Assembly: GCF_003217255.1 (NCBI RefSeq)
Contig: NZ_QJTE01000009.1
Location: forward strand, 1 to 57,259
DNA: 57,259 nucleotides
Direction of reading: 5' to 3'
DNA from: Pseudoroseicyclus aestuarii
GTDB taxonomy: Bacteria; Pseudomonadota; Alphaproteobacteria; Rhodobacterales; Rhodobacteraceae
In this document: positions 45,955 through 56,353 of the stretch, in pieces
Position numbering within the stretch: the stretch's first letter is position 1
How the letters are laid out: each line of letters opens with the position of its first letter
Program-made: the position numbers and the translations under genes
Notes under the pieces: generated by a model
What the model saw: only the letters and a program-made list of their open reading frames with translations
What the model was told of the DNA's origin: nothing
Database searches by the model: none

Positions 45955-46695
45955 ATGCGCCGTCTTGCACGCCTATCCTGCGGCCTCGCGGCGCTGCTGC
46001 TGGCGACGCCGGCCACGGCAGAGCGGGTGCTGGTCTTCGCCGCCGCCAGCCTAGGCGGCACGCTGGACGAGGCCCTCGCGCCATGGGAGGCCGCGACGGG
46101 CCATGACGCCGTCGTCGCCTATGCCGGCAGCTCGGCCCTTGCGCGCCAGATCGAGGCGGGGGCGCCGGCGCAGGTCTTCATCTCGGCCAACGAGGCCTGG
46201 ATGGACAGCCTCGATGCGGCAGCGCTTCTGGCCCCCGGCACCCGCCGCGACCTCTTGGGCAATTCCCTTGTCCTGATCTCGGGCGAGGCCGATGTGCTGG
46301 CGCTGGAGGACTTGCCGCAGACGCTGGGCGAAGGCTGGCTGGCGATGGCGCTGACGCAGGCGGTCCCCGCGGGCATCTACGGGCGCGAGGCGCTGGTCTC
46401 GCTGGACCTCTGGGACAGCCTCGAGCCTCGCGTCGTGCAGGCCGAGGACGTGCGCGCGGCCCTCGCCCTCGTCGCGCTGGGCGAGGCGCCCTTCGGCATC
46501 ACCTATGCCTCGGACGCCGCGGCGGAGCCGAGGGTGCATGTCGCCGCGACCTTCCCGGCCGATAGCCACGCGCCGATCCGCTACCCCGCCGCCGCGCTGG
46601 CGGGCAGCGGACCGGTGGCGGTGGACCTGCTGGACTGGCTCTCGGGGCCGGAGGCGGGGCAGGTCTTCGCGGCAGCGGGCTTCGACCTGCCGTGA
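45955..46695 (+). CDS. modA: Molybdate-binding periplasmic protein ModA
   Basis: The protein has 246 residues from ATG 45955; the upstream in-frame ATG is poorer. The signal peptide MRRLARLSCG ends about ATPATAE. ModA hallmarks: VFAAASLGGTLDE near the start, YAGSSALARQIEAGAPAQVFISANEAWMD, and EDVRAALALVALGEAPFGITYASDA with the ligand-binding residues near the end. It captures molybdate or tungstate for the ModBC importer. It is the first gene of modABC. Confidence 0.92.
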   Translation: MRRLARLSCGLAALLLATPATAERVLVFAAASLGGTLDEALAPWEAATGHDAVVAYAGSSALARQIEAGAPAQVFISANEAWMDSLDAAALLAPGTRRDLLGNSLVLISGEADVLALEDLPQTLGEGWLAMALTQAVPAGIYGREALVSLDLWDSLEPRVVQAEDVRAALALVALGEAPFGITYASDAAAEPRVHVAATFPADSHAPIRYPAAALAGSGPVAVDLLDWLSGPEAGQVFAAAGFDLP

Positions 46696-47396
46696 TGGAG
46701 GCGCTGGTGCAATGGCTGGGACCCGAGGAATGGGCCGCCGTGCGCCTGTCCCTGCGCGTCTCGGCCATGGCGACGCTCTGCAGCCTGCCGCTGGGCCTTC
46801 TGGTGGCGCAGGCGCTGGCGCGCGGGCGCTTTGCCGGGCGCGGGGTGCTGAACGCGCTGGTGCATCTGCCGCTGGTGCTGCCGCCCGTGGTCACCGGCTA
46901 CCTGCTGCTGCTGGCGCTGGGCCGCCGCGCGCCCCTGGGCGCCTGGCTGGCCGAGCGGGGCATCGCCTTCGCCTTCAGCTGGACCGGGGCGGCGCTGGCG
47001 GCGGCGATCATGGGCTTTCCGCTGATGGTGCGGGCCATGCGGCTGGGGATCGAGGGTGTCGATCCGCGGCTGGAACAGGCGGCAGCCACGCTCGGCGCCT
47101 CGCGCCTGCGGATCTGGCTGACGGTGACGCTGCCGCTGGCCCTGCCGGGCATCCTCGCGGGGACCATCCTCGCCTTCGCCAAGGCGATGGGCGAATTCGG
47201 CGCCACGATCACCTTCGCCTCGAACATCCCCGGAGAGACGCGGACCGTGCCGCTGGCGATCTACGAGTTCCTGCAGGTCCCGGGCGGCGAGGGGGCGGCG
47301 CTGCGCCTCGTCGCGGTGTCGCTGGTGCTGGCGCTGGGCGCCGTCGCCGCCTCAGAGGCGCTGGCCCAGCGCAGCGCGGCGAGGCGGCGCGGATGA
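46695..47396 (+). CDS. modB: Molybdate ABC permease ModB
   Basis: The protein has 233 residues; ATG 46695 overlaps the modA stop by one base, and a GTG three bases upstream is an alternative. Five to six membrane segments, LVHLPLVLPPVVTGYLLLL, and the coupling loop EQAAATLGASRLRIWLTVTL (EAA motif with G) are typical ModB. The late FAKAMGEFGATITFASNIPGET is highly characteristic. It forms a homodimeric channel served by ModC. Confidence 0.93.
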   Translation: MEALVQWLGPEEWAAVRLSLRVSAMATLCSLPLGLLVAQALARGRFAGRGVLNALVHLPLVLPPVVTGYLLLLALGRRAPLGAWLAERGIAFAFSWTGAALAAAIMGFPLMVRAMRLGIEGVDPRLEQAAATLGASRLRIWLTVTLPLALPGILAGTILAFAKAMGEFGATITFASNIPGETRTVPLAIYEFLQVPGGEGAALRLVAVSLVLALGAVAASEALAQRSAARRRG

Positions 47397-48454
47397 TCGA
47401 GGTTCGGGCACAGAAGCAGCTCGGCGAGTTCCGCCTCGATGCCGCCTTCGAGGCGCCTGCGGGGGTCACCGCGCTCTTTGGTCGGTCGGGGGCGGGCAAG
47501 ACCAGCCTTGCCAATGCCGTCGCCGGGCTGCTGCGCCCCGAGGCCGGGCGGATCGCGGTGGACGGCACGGTTCTCTTCGACAGCGCGCGGCGGATCGACC
47601 TGCCGGTCCGGCACCGGCGCATCGGCTATGTGTTTCAGGACGCGCGGCTGTTCCCGCACCGGACCGTGGCGCGCAACCTGTCCTACGGCGGTCGGCACGA
47701 CGCGGCGCGGGTGATCGAGATGCTGGGCCTCGGCCCGCTGCTGGACCGCTACCCCGCGGCCCTTTCGGGGGGCGAGGCCAGCCGCGTCGCGCTGGGCCGG
47801 GCGCTGATGTCCGATCCCGTGATGCTGATCCTCGACGAGCCGCTCTCCGCGCTCGACGCCCCGCGCAAGGCCGAGATCCTGCCCTACCTCGAGCGGCTGC
47901 GCGACACGGTGCGGCTGCCAATCCTCTACGTCAGCCATTCCGCGAGCGAGGTCGCGCGCCTCGCCACCACCCTCGTGATCATGGAGGCGGGGCGCGTGCT
48001 GCGCGTCGGCCCGGCGGAGGAGGTCATGGCCGATCCCGCTGCCGTGCCGCTTCTGGGGGTGCAGGAGGCCGGTTCCCTGATCACCGCGCGGGTCGAGGCC
48101 TATGACGCCGAGGACGACCTGACGGAGCTGGCGCTGTCCGCAGGCCGGCTCTTGCTGCCGGGGCGGGCGGGCGTTCCCGGCCAGCCCCTGCGGCTGCGGA
48201 TCGCCGCGCAGGACGTCATCCTCTCGCTCGAGGAGCCCTCGGGCCTCAGCGCCCTGACCCGGCTGCCGGTCACGGTGACGCGGGTCGAGGAGGGGCGCGG
48301 CCCCGGCGTCGCCGTCGGTCTGGCCGCCGGAACGGATCGCCTCTTGGCGCGGCTGACCCGCCGCTCGGCGCGCAGCATGGGGCTGGCGCCGGGCCAGCAG
48401 GTTTGGGCCATCGTCAAGGCGACGGCGGTGGCGCCGCAGGATGTCGGCGGGTGA
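47393..48454 (+). CDS. modC: Molybdate ABC ATPase ModC
   Basis: The protein has 353 residues, starting in the modB stop (ATGA). Walker A FGRSGAGKTS is at about 30-39, RIGYVFQDARLFPH is the Q-loop, Walker B is LILDEPLSALD, and YVSHSASEV carries the switch His. The signature is LSGGEASRVALGRAL, with Ser where most members have Gln before Arg. A C-terminal TOBE/Mop-like molybdate-binding domain covers about 290-350. It powers ModAB uptake. No separate ModE regulator is adjacent. Confidence 0.92.
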   Translation: MIEVRAQKQLGEFRLDAAFEAPAGVTALFGRSGAGKTSLANAVAGLLRPEAGRIAVDGTVLFDSARRIDLPVRHRRIGYVFQDARLFPHRTVARNLSYGGRHDAARVIEMLGLGPLLDRYPAALSGGEASRVALGRALMSDPVMLILDEPLSALDAPRKAEILPYLERLRDTVRLPILYVSHSASEVARLATTLVIMEAGRVLRVGPAEEVMADPAAVPLLGVQEAGSLITARVEAYDAEDDLTELALSAGRLLLPGRAGVPGQPLRLRIAAQDVILSLEEPSGLSALTRLPVTVTRVEEGRGPGVAVGLAAGTDRLLARLTRRSARSMGLAPGQQVWAIVKATAVAPQDVGG

Positions 48455-48518
48455 GGCGGGGCCTGCCGCCTTGCCCCCGGTCCGGCGCAGCCGCTACCCT
48501 GACCGTCTGGAGGTGACG

Positions 48519-49196
48519 ATGCCCGATGCCGATCCCCGCGCGACCGATGTGTCCCGCCCGCCGCCGCAGGACGCCTATGCGCTGATCCTCGAATCGATTG
48601 ACGGCGGTCTTTACGGCCCCGGCGACCGCCTTGTCGAAAGCGAGCTGGCCGAGCGCTTCGGGGTGTCGCGCACCCCCGTGCGCGAGGCGCTGCAGCGCCT
48701 CGAGACGCAAGGCATGCTGGTGCGGGACGGGCGGTCGCTGATCGTCGCCGCGCTCGATCACAACGCCCTGTCCGAGCTTTACGTGGTGCGCGGCGCGCTC
48801 GAGGGGCTGGCGGCGCGGCTGGCGGCCCGCCACGCGGTGCCCGAAGAGGTGCAGGTCCTGCGCGCCATGGTCGAGGCCGACCGCGCGCTGGTGGACGACC
48901 CGCGGGCGCTGGCCCGGGCCAACCGGCGTTTCCACGCGCAGATCCACCGCGCCTCGCACAACCGCTTCCTGGTGCGGCAGCTCGACACGGTGCACCGGAC
49001 CATGGCGCTCCTCGCCTCGACATCGCTGGCGGCGGAGGGGCGGGGGCATACCGCGCTGCAGGAGCACGAGCGCATCGTGGCGGCGATCGAGGAGGGCGAT
49101 GCCGCCGCGGCCGAAGAGGCCCTGCGGGATCACATCTCGCGCGCCTTCGTCACGCGGCTGAAGCTCGACGCGGCGAAGGTTGAAGCGGCCGGTTAA
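48519..49196 (+). CDS. GntR-family regulator, FCD (FadR) subclass
   Basis: The protein has 225 residues from ATG 48519, with TGGAGGTG upstream. The N-terminal winged HTH is LVESELAERFGVSRTPVREALQRLETQGML, followed by an all-helical FCD domain. That domain has the metal-site residues D (LVDDPRALARANRRFH), H in HAQIHRASHN, and H in HEEIVAAI-like EHERIVAAIEEGD. It lies 64 bases after modC on the same strand but without overlap, so a link to molybdate control is only positional. Its 3' end overlaps the convergent glycosyltransferase gene. Confidence 0.88.
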   Translation: MPDADPRATDVSRPPPQDAYALILESIDGGLYGPGDRLVESELAERFGVSRTPVREALQRLETQGMLVRDGRSLIVAALDHNALSELYVVRGALEGLAARLAARHAVPEEVQVLRAMVEADRALVDDPRALARANRRFHAQIHRASHNRFLVRQLDTVHRTMALLASTSLAAEGRGHTALQEHERIVAAIEEGDAAAAEEALRDHISRAFVTRLKLDAAKVEAAG

Positions 49197-50997
49197 GGGG
49201 TATGTCCGGCGGCGGCAGGACGAGGCCATGCGTGGTCTTGTCCCAGAAGAAGGGCTTGCGTCCGATCTCCCAGACCGCCTTCCAGGCGGCGAGCGTGGCC
49301 ATAGGGAAATACAGCGACAGCGCGACGGTCCAGATCAGCAGGCCGCGTTTCTCGGCCCGCACGGCGCCCAGCCCCGCCACCGCGATCACCAGCACCTCGG
49401 ACCCGAGGAACAGCAGAGCCAGCGACCAGGCGAGGGCGTTTGGCAGCAGCGGCTCGATCGGGTGCGGCAGGCCGAGGAAGAGCAGCCAGAAGGACCAGAG
49501 CACCGGCGCCAGCAGGAACTGCAGGAGCGTGCCCAGAAGCAGCACGTTCAGCGCGACGAAGCCCGTGGGCCCCAGATCGGCCCAAAGCCTGCGCGGTTGC
49601 CGCATCGCCACCGCCCAGGTCATCCCGTAGCCCTTGAGCCAGCGCGACCGCTGCCGCACCCAGGCCCATGGATGGGCGGTCGCCTCCTCTTGCGTGGTCG
49701 TATCGATCAGCTCCGTCCGGTAGCCGCGGCGCGCGAGGCGCAGGCCGAGATCGGCGTCCTCGGTCACGTTCCAGGCGTCCCAGCAGCCGACGGCCTCCAA
49801 GGCGGCGCGGCGCAGGAACAGCTTGGTCCCGCCCAGCGGCACGACAAGGCCGAGCCGCGCGAGGCCGGGTAGGACGACGCGGAACCAGCCGTTGTATTCC
49901 AGCGTGAAGCAGCGGGTGATCCAGTTCGTCCGCGTGTTGTAGAAATCGAGCGCGCCCTGCAGGCAGGCGACCTCGGGCGGCGCCTTGGCGAAACGTTCGG
50001 CGACGCGGGTGATCTGGTCGGGGGCGGGCGCATCCTCGGCGTCATAGATGCCGATGATCGAGCCGCGGGCAAAGCGCAGCGCGTAGTTCATCGCCCGCGG
50101 CTTGGTCCGCAGCTTGCCCTCGGGCACCTCGATGACGCGCATCTGCGGCGGCAGCTCCACCGCCTCGATCGCGGCGCGGGTCACGTGATCGTCGTCCTCG
50201 AGGATCAGGCAGATGTCGAGCAGCGCCTGCGGGTAATCGAGCCGCGAGAGGCGCACCAGCAGGTGCTGGGCGATGTATTGCTCCTTGTAGAGGGGCACGA
50301 AGATCGAGACGACCGGCGCCACCTGCATCGCGAAGCGGTTGCTCAGCGGCGGTTTCGGCACCCGCAGCGGCGCGGCCAGCGCCGCCGCCAGCCGTAGCAG
50401 GGACGAGGAGACCAGTGTGGCGACCGACAGCAGCGTCAGGGACAGCGCCAGCGATGCCGGCGAGAGCGCGCCCCAGAGCACCGCTGAGGCTGCAAGGGTG
50501 ATGCCGATCCGTCCGGTCAGCGCCGGCCGGCTGCTGCGGCAGCTTTCCCCCTCGGGTACGCAGGTCTCGGCCTGCGCCACCAGGGCCGGCTCGACCACCT
50601 GCGCCATCGCCTGGCGCAGCGAGGCGACCGGGCATTGCGCCAGCCGCACCGGGCCGAGCCGCGCGGTCAGCATGCGGCGCTGGTGCGGCGCCAGCGGCGT
50701 GCCGGCGGTCAGGACGACCGTGGCCGCGCCGCAGCGGCGCCAGGGCAGGGCCCCCATCTCGAGCGCGAGGGCCGGGCCGAGCGCGGCGATCAGCGCGGCA
50801 TCCGGCGGGTCTTCCAGCGGATCGACCTGCAGCGGGGGCGAATTGGCGGGCCGCTGCCGCCGGTGCAGCGCGGCGGCAAGGGCGGGACGCAGCCCGGGCT
50901 CGAACCCCGTGCGGTCGCGCCCCGGCACCGCAGCCGAGGCAGGCAACTGGCCGGGGTGCCCGCCGCCGCGGTGCTGCCTGATCGGCTGGAGCCCCAT
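49150..50997 (-). CDS. Membrane glycosyltransferase family 2, cellulose-synthase-like
   Basis: The protein has 615 residues from ATG 50997. Residues about 50-150 resemble the second half of a T2SSE_N/MshEN domain (ALALEMGALPWRR, then RLAQCPVASLRQAMAQV). Two membrane helices lie at about 155-200. The GT2 catalytic domain follows at 225-480: VPLYKEQ, LEDDD, DAEDAP, TEDADLG and the processive QxxRW motif as RQRSRWLKG. Four membrane helices come last. This layout fits an inner-membrane polysaccharide synthase or transferase. The product is unknown and no partner export genes adjoin. Its 3' end overlaps the GntR gene by 47 bases. Confidence 0.82.
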   Translation of the reverse strand: MGLQPIRQHRGGGHPGQLPASAAVPGRDRTGFEPGLRPALAAALHRRQRPANSPPLQVDPLEDPPDAALIAALGPALALEMGALPWRRCGAATVVLTAGTPLAPHQRRMLTARLGPVRLAQCPVASLRQAMAQVVEPALVAQAETCVPEGESCRSSRPALTGRIGITLAASAVLWGALSPASLALSLTLLSVATLVSSSLLRLAAALAAPLRVPKPPLSNRFAMQVAPVVSIFVPLYKEQYIAQHLLVRLSRLDYPQALLDICLILEDDDHVTRAAIEAVELPPQMRVIEVPEGKLRTKPRAMNYALRFARGSIIGIYDAEDAPAPDQITRVAERFAKAPPEVACLQGALDFYNTRTNWITRCFTLEYNGWFRVVLPGLARLGLVVPLGGTKLFLRRAALEAVGCWDAWNVTEDADLGLRLARRGYRTELIDTTTQEEATAHPWAWVRQRSRWLKGYGMTWAVAMRQPRRLWADLGPTGFVALNVLLLGTLLQFLLAPVLWSFWLLFLGLPHPIEPLLPNALAWSLALLFLGSEVLVIAVAGLGAVRAEKRGLLIWTVALSLYFPMATLAAWKAVWEIGRKPFFWDKTTHGLVLPPPDIPLNRPLQPSPRRASAA

Positions 50998-51054
50998 GAT
51001 CCGCCCTCCGCTACGCCCTCGGGGCAGCATCGGGGCGGCAGGGTTAAGCGCCGG

Positions 51055-52224
<1,170 letters not shown>

Positions 52225-52386
52225 GGACGGCTCCTGCTTTGCAAAGTCGCGTGTATCTAGAGGGCAGAGGCGCGGGGCGCAAGGGTGGAGCATGGCCCTT
52301 TCCGGGGTGCTTTGAGGGGCGTTGCCCGGGCCGGCGCCAAGGCGTATGGTCCGCCTTCTTCAACGGCACGAGTCGAGAGACGGGCA

Positions 52387-52842
52387 ATGGATCTTCGCAC
52401 GAGGCTTTCCGCGGCGACCAAGGACGCGATGCGCAACAAGGAGGCCGACCGGCTGTCGACGCTGCGCCTGATCGGCGCCGCGATCAAGGACCGCGACATA
52501 GCGGCCCGCGGCGACGGCGAGGAGGGCGTGGGCGATGCCGAGGTGCTGGCCCTGCTGGGCAAGATGGTCAAGCAGCGCAAGGACAGCGCGCGCGCCTACG
52601 AGGAGGGTGGCCGGCTGGAGCTTGCCGCCAAGGAGCGCGCCGAGATCGGCGTGATCGAGGATTTCCTGCCGCGCCGCCTGAGCGAGGCCGAGACGGCCGC
52701 CGCCGTCGATGCCGCCGTGGCCGAGACGCAGGCGACGGGGCTGCGCGACATGGGCCGGGTCATGGCGATCCTGAAGACGCGTCATGCCGGGCAGATGGAT
52801 TTCGCCCAGGTCGGCCCGGTGGTTCGCCAGCGGCTGAGCTGA
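52387..52842 (+). CDS. GatB/YqeY-domain protein
   Basis: The protein has 151 residues, the full length of stand-alone YqeY proteins. DLRTRLSAATKDAMRNKEADRLSTLRL and IGVIEDFLPRRLSEAE are characteristic, and the C-terminal half matches the tRNA-binding tail domain of GatB. Its function is not settled; involvement in tRNA-dependent amidation has been proposed for the family. It is divergent from carA, a neighbour relation common in this order. Confidence 0.9.
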   Translation: MDLRTRLSAATKDAMRNKEADRLSTLRLIGAAIKDRDIAARGDGEEGVGDAEVLALLGKMVKQRKDSARAYEEGGRLELAAKERAEIGVIEDFLPRRLSEAETAAAVDAAVAETQATGLRDMGRVMAILKTRHAGQMDFAQVGPVVRQRLS

Positions 52843-52849
52843 GGCGCGC

Positions 52850-53362
52850 TCAGGCCTGCGGGCGGCGCAGCCGCTCAAGCGCCTCGCGCAGGGCCGGCTC
52901 GAGCGCGCGCCGCTCCTCTTCGGTGAGGAAGGCGCCGATCTCGACCTCGCGGCCCGCGCCCTTCAACGTCAGGTAATGCGCGACGGGTCCGCCCTTTGGA
53001 TGGACCTCAAGGCTGGTCCAGTAGGGCTGACCCTCCCAGGACTGGCTGCGGCCGCGCGGCCCGTCGCGCGTCAGGCGCAGGACGCCCGGCGCGAGGACCA
53101 GCCTCTCGAGGATCGAGCCGTCGCTGTAGCTGCGCGCGATGCCGCCCCAGACCCCCCAGATCGCCAGCCCGATGAAGGGCAGGATGCCCCAGAGCACGGG
53201 AGAGCCCAGCACCGCCAGCAGTGGCAGGCAGACCAGCGCGAGGGTCGTGCCGATGAAGGTGACGAAGCCGCGCTTGGGCAGGGATCGGTAGGGCCAGAGG
53301 TGCAGCTCGTCGATCCTGCCGCCGCCCTCGGCCTTGCGCGGGGGCAGCCATTCGTAGGGCAT
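52850..53362 (-). CDS. DUF2244 membrane protein
   Basis: The protein has 170 residues with two hydrophobic segments at about 32-75 (FVTFIGTTLALVCLPLLAVL, GILPFIGLAIWGVWG). Flanking them are the DUF2244 features LWPYRSLPKRGF near 22-33 and PYWTSLEVHPKGGPVAHYLTL in the second half. DUF2244 genes regularly lie downstream of ctaD in Rhodobacterales, suggesting a link to cytochrome oxidase assembly or membrane function, but no role is established. A terminator-like hairpin separates it from ctaD. Confidence 0.85.
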   Translation of the reverse strand: MPYEWLPPRKAEGGGRIDELHLWPYRSLPKRGFVTFIGTTLALVCLPLLAVLGSPVLWGILPFIGLAIWGVWGGIARSYSDGSILERLVLAPGVLRLTRDGPRGRSQSWEGQPYWTSLEVHPKGGPVAHYLTLKGAGREVEIGAFLTEEERRALEPALREALERLRRPQA

Positions 53363-53393
53363 CGGAGGCTCCCGGGCGGGGGTACCAAACGGA

Positions 53394-53421
53394 ACGGGCC
53401 CGGCGTTGCCGCCGGGCCCGT
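53394..53421 (-). terminator. Terminator hairpin between ctaD and DUF2244 gene
   Basis: ACGGGCCCGGC and GCCGGGCCCGT form an 11-base-pair stem with a six-base loop. On the minus strand it is followed by TTCCGTTT. It lies 49 bases after the ctaD stop; a second, smaller inverted repeat (about 53436-53457) precedes it. Confidence 0.65.
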
Positions 53422-53469
53422 GCGTCTTTGCCTGATGCGCCGGCCGGGGCCGGCGCAGGGGTCAGGCGA

Positions 53470-55173
53470 TCAATGCGCGTGGGTCCGGTCCCAGTCTTCC
53501 TGCCGGGGCAGGGTCTCGAAGGTATGGGCCGGCGGCGGGCTGGGCAGGGTCCATTCCAGCGTGTCGGCCCATTCGTTCCAGGGGTTCGCGGCCGTGACCT
53601 TCTTGCCCGCGAAGAGCGTGTAGAACAGCACGACGATGAAGAACACGAAGCTGGAGAAGGCGATGAGCGCGCCGATCGAGCTGACGAGGTTCCAGGTCGC
53701 GAAAGCCTCGGGGTAGTCGATGTAGCGGCGAGGCATGCCTTGGCGGCCCAGGAAGTGCTGCGGGAAGAAGGTCAGGTTCGCACCGATGAACATGGCCCAG
53801 AAGTGCAGGTGGCCCGCCCATTCCGGGATCATCTTGCCCGCCATCTTCGGCAGGTAGAAGTAGATCCCGGCGAAGATCGCGAAGACCGCCCCGAGGCTCA
53901 TGACGTAGTGGAAGTGCGCCACGACGTAGTAGGTGTCGTGGTAGACCCGGTCGACGCCGGCCTGCGACAGCACGACGCCGGTGACGCCGCCGACGGTGAA
54001 GAGGAAGATGAAGCCGAAGGCCCACATCATCGGCGTCTTGAACTCGACCGAGCCGCCCCAGATCGTGGCGAGCCAGCTGAAGACCTTCACCCCCGTCGGC
54101 ACCGCGATCACCATGGTCGCCAGCATGAAGTAGCTTTGCTGCGTCAGGCTGATGCCGGTGGTGTACATGTGGTGCGCCCAGACGACGAAGCCCAGAACCC
54201 CGATCGCGATGAGCGCCCAGACCATCGGCAGATAGCCGAAGATCGGCTTCTTCGAGAAGGTCGCCACGATGTGGCTGATGATCCCGAAGCCCGGCAGGAT
54301 GATGATGTAGACTTCCGGATGGCCGAAGAACCACAGGATGTGCTGGTAGAGGATCGGATCGCCGCCGCCTTCGGGCTGGAAGAAGGTGGTGCCGAAGTTG
54401 CGGTCGGTCAGCAGCATGGTGATCGCGCCGGCCAGCACGGGCAGGGCGAGCAGGATCAGCCAGGCCGTCACGAAGACCGACCAGGAGAACAGCGGCACCT
54501 TGAACAGCGACATGCCGGGGGCACGCATGTTCAGGAAGGTGGTGATGATGTTGATCGAGCCGACGATCGAGGAGGCGCCCGAGACGTGGACCGCGAAGAT
54601 CGCCAGGTCCATCGAGATGCCCGGCTCGGAGGTCGAGAGCGGCGGGTAGAGCACCCAGCCGACGCCCGATCCGTGCCCGCCGCCGCCGCCCGGCGCGAAG
54701 AGCGAGGCGATGCCCAGCGCGGTCCCGGCGACATAGAGCCAGTAGGACAGGTTGTTCATCCGCGGGAACGCCATGTCAGGCGCGCCGATCTGCAGCGGCA
54801 TCAGGTAGTTGCCGAAACCGCCGAAGAGCGCGGGGATGACGACGAAGAACATCATCAGCACGCCGTGATAGGTGATCGCGACGTTCCAGAGCTGGCCGTT
54901 GGGGGTGCAATCCTCGGTCGCGCGAGGGATCCAGGAGCGGATCGCCGTGGTGATCGCGTTGTCGGTGACCGATTCCGTGCACATGAACTGCACGCCGGGA
55001 TGCATCAGCTCCAGCCGCATGTGCACCGTCAGGAGCACCGCGATGAAGCCGACGATGCCGGACGTGAAGAGGTAGAGGATCCCGATGTCCTTGTGGTTCG
55101 TGGACATGAACCAGCGGGTGAAGAAGCCTTGCTTCTCCTCGTGGTCCGGACCGGGGACGGTGGCATCTGCCAT
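53470..55173 (-). CDS. ctaD: Cytochrome c oxidase subunit I (aa3-type)
   Basis: The protein has 567 residues from ATG 55173, behind GGAGAG. Twelve membrane helices carry all cofactor ligands: [10 protein letters not shown] (heme a His), [17 protein letters not shown] (CuB His, proton-gating Glu, cross-linked Tyr), AHHMYTTG (CuB His pair), and [15 protein letters not shown] (heme a3 and heme a His). [20 protein letters not shown] supplies D-channel residues and identifies an A1-type oxidase. It reduces oxygen to water and pumps protons in the inner membrane. As in Paracoccus and Rhodobacter, it stands apart from ctaC and ctaE, which are not in the window. Confidence 0.97.
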   Translation of the reverse strand: MADATVPGPDHEEKQGFFTRWFMSTNHKDIGILYLFTSGIVGFIAVLLTVHMRLELMHPGVQFMCTESVTDNAITTAIRSWIPRATEDCTPNGQLWNVAITYHGVLMMFFVVIPALFGGFGNYLMPLQIGAPDMAFPRMNNLSYWLYVAGTALGIASLFAPGGGGGHGSGVGWVLYPPLSTSEPGISMDLAIFAVHVSGASSIVGSINIITTFLNMRAPGMSLFKVPLFSWSVFVTAWLILLALPVLAGAITMLLTDRNFGTTFFQPEGGGDPILYQHILWFFGHPEVYIIILPGFGIISHIVATFSKKPIFGYLPMVWALIAIGVLGFVVWAHHMYTTGISLTQQSYFMLATMVIAVPTGVKVFSWLATIWGGSVEFKTPMMWAFGFIFLFTVGGVTGVVLSQAGVDRVYHDTYYVVAHFHYVMSLGAVFAIFAGIYFYLPKMAGKMIPEWAGHLHFWAMFIGANLTFFPQHFLGRQGMPRRYIDYPEAFATWNLVSSIGALIAFSSFVFFIVVLFYTLFAGKKVTAANPWNEWADTLEWTLPSPPPAHTFETLPRQEDWDRTHAH

Positions 55174-55286
55174 GAGGCTCTCCTCGGCGGTTGGCGGCAT
55201 GTGGTGTCAAGGCGTTCTAGAGCCTGCCGCTGCGCGGAGCAACGCCCCGGATGCCGCAAGCTGGAACTATTCTTGATCGGGCGTGA

Positions 55287-55964
55287 TCAGCGGCCCTCGG
55301 GCCCGGCCCCTTCAAAGACCGCGTCGAACTGCCGCCGCAGCGCCATGTCGAGGTCGGTCATGGTGACCGGGCAGCCCAGGTCGACGAGGCTGGTGACGCC
55401 ATGCTCGCGGATGCCGCAGGGCACGATGCCGCCGAAATGCGTCAGATCGGGCTCGAGGTTGATCGACAGGCCATGCATGCTGACCCAGCGGCGCAGACGG
55501 ATGCCGATGGCGGCGATCTTGTCCTCGGCCGGGGCGCCGTCCGGCAAAGGCCGCTTCTCGGGGCGCTGCACCCAGACGCCGACGCGGCCCTCGCGCAGCT
55601 CGCCCTTGACGCCGAACTCGGCGAGGGTGGCGATCACCCAGGCCTCGAGCTGCTGGACGAAGCGGCGCAGGTCGCGCCCCCGGCGCCCGACGTCGAGCAT
55701 GACGTAGACCACGCGCTGCCCCGGCCCGTGGTAGGTATACTGCCCGCCGCGCCCGGTGGCATGCACCTCGAAACGGTCCGGGTCCACGAGGTCTGCGGGC
55801 TTGGCGCTGGTGCCGGCGGTATAGAGCGGCGGATGCTCTAGCAGCCAGATGCACTCGGGCGCGGTGCCCGCGGCGATCTCGGCGGCGCGGGCCTCCATGA
55901 AGGCAACGGCTTCGGGGTAGGGGACCGGCGCCTCGGAGATGCGCCATTCGAGAGGCGCTGTCAT
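55287..55964 (-). CDS. lipB: Octanoyltransferase LipB
   Basis: The protein has 225 residues from ATG 55964, after AGGGG. LipB motifs: [41 protein letters not shown], the catalytic Lys in [10 protein letters not shown], and the acyl-enzyme Cys in [12 protein letters not shown]. It transfers octanoyl from acyl carrier protein to lipoyl domains, the first step of lipoate synthesis. It precedes ctaD on the same strand with a 113-base gap. Its start overlaps the stop of a tiny upstream ORF. Confidence 0.95.
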   Translation of the reverse strand: MTAPLEWRISEAPVPYPEAVAFMEARAAEIAAGTAPECIWLLEHPPLYTAGTSAKPADLVDPDRFEVHATGRGGQYTYHGPGQRVVYVMLDVGRRGRDLRRFVQQLEAWVIATLAEFGVKGELREGRVGVWVQRPEKRPLPDGAPAEDKIAAIGIRLRRWVSMHGLSINLEPDLTHFGGIVPCGIREHGVTSLVDLGCPVTMTDLDMALRRQFDAVFEGAGPEGR

Positions 55965-56065
55965 GCGCCCCTATCCCGCATCGCATCGCTCAGTCGCATC
56001 AGGATCAGCCCCGTCTTCGCACCCGTCGTGACCTGCACATAATGATCCCCTGCGGAGAGTGCCAT
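55961..56065 (-). CDS. Possible 34-residue leader ORF coupled to lipB
   Basis: ATG 56065 follows AAGGCGG and the frame ends in TGA overlapping the lipB ATG (ATGA). The product is short and polar ([19 protein letters not shown], then [15 protein letters not shown]). No family is recognised. It could be a small protein, or a leader whose translation is coupled to lipB. It could equally be chance, because longer frames through it continue past the tRNA-Leu gene. Confidence 0.3.
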   Translation of the reverse strand: MALSAGDHYVQVTTGAKTGLILMRLSDAMRDRGA

Positions 56066-56193
56066 CGGACAACCGCCTTGGTGGGTCGGAGGGCGCAAGC
56101 CGCTTCCGCAAGGACAGGATGAAAAACCGCGCCAGTGCTCTTGGCAGCGCCTGCGGCGTCGTCTATACGCCGCGCAGTCTACTTTGGACACGT

Positions 56194-56280
56194 GCGGTCG
56201 TGGCGGAATTGGTAGACGCGCAGCGTTGAGGTCGCTGTGGGGTAACACCCGTGGAAGTTCGAGTCTTCTCGACCGCACCA
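56194..56280 (+). tRNA. tRNA-Leu(GAG)
   Basis: Acceptor GCGGTCG pairs with CGACCGC, the D-arm is GGCGGAATTGGTAGACGC, and anticodon stem CAGCG/CGCTG with loop TTGAGGT gives GAG. A long variable arm (class II) follows, then T-arm GAAG-TTCGAGT-CTTC, discriminator A and encoded CCA. Its 3' end borders phage-like genes, so it is a probable integration target. Confidence 0.96.
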
Positions 56281-56307
56281 TATTTCCGGCTTAAGTCCAG
56301 TAAAATA

Positions 56308-56321
56308 AGCCCCTCGGGGCT
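56308..56321. terminator. Short hairpin after tRNA-Leu
   Basis: AGCCCCTCGGGGCT is a compact inverted repeat 28 bases after the tRNA and 33 bases before the excisionase-like gene's stop. It could terminate either transcript. It lacks a clear U-tract. Confidence 0.4.
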
Positions 56322-56353
56322 CAGGCGACTTGCCAACCCGCCAATCTACCCCC

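Noticed and set aside
53428-55707. 759-residue plus-strand frame opposite ctaD and lipB
   Set aside because: Antisense to two certain genes; the product is a run of charged residues typical of reversed membrane-protein codons.
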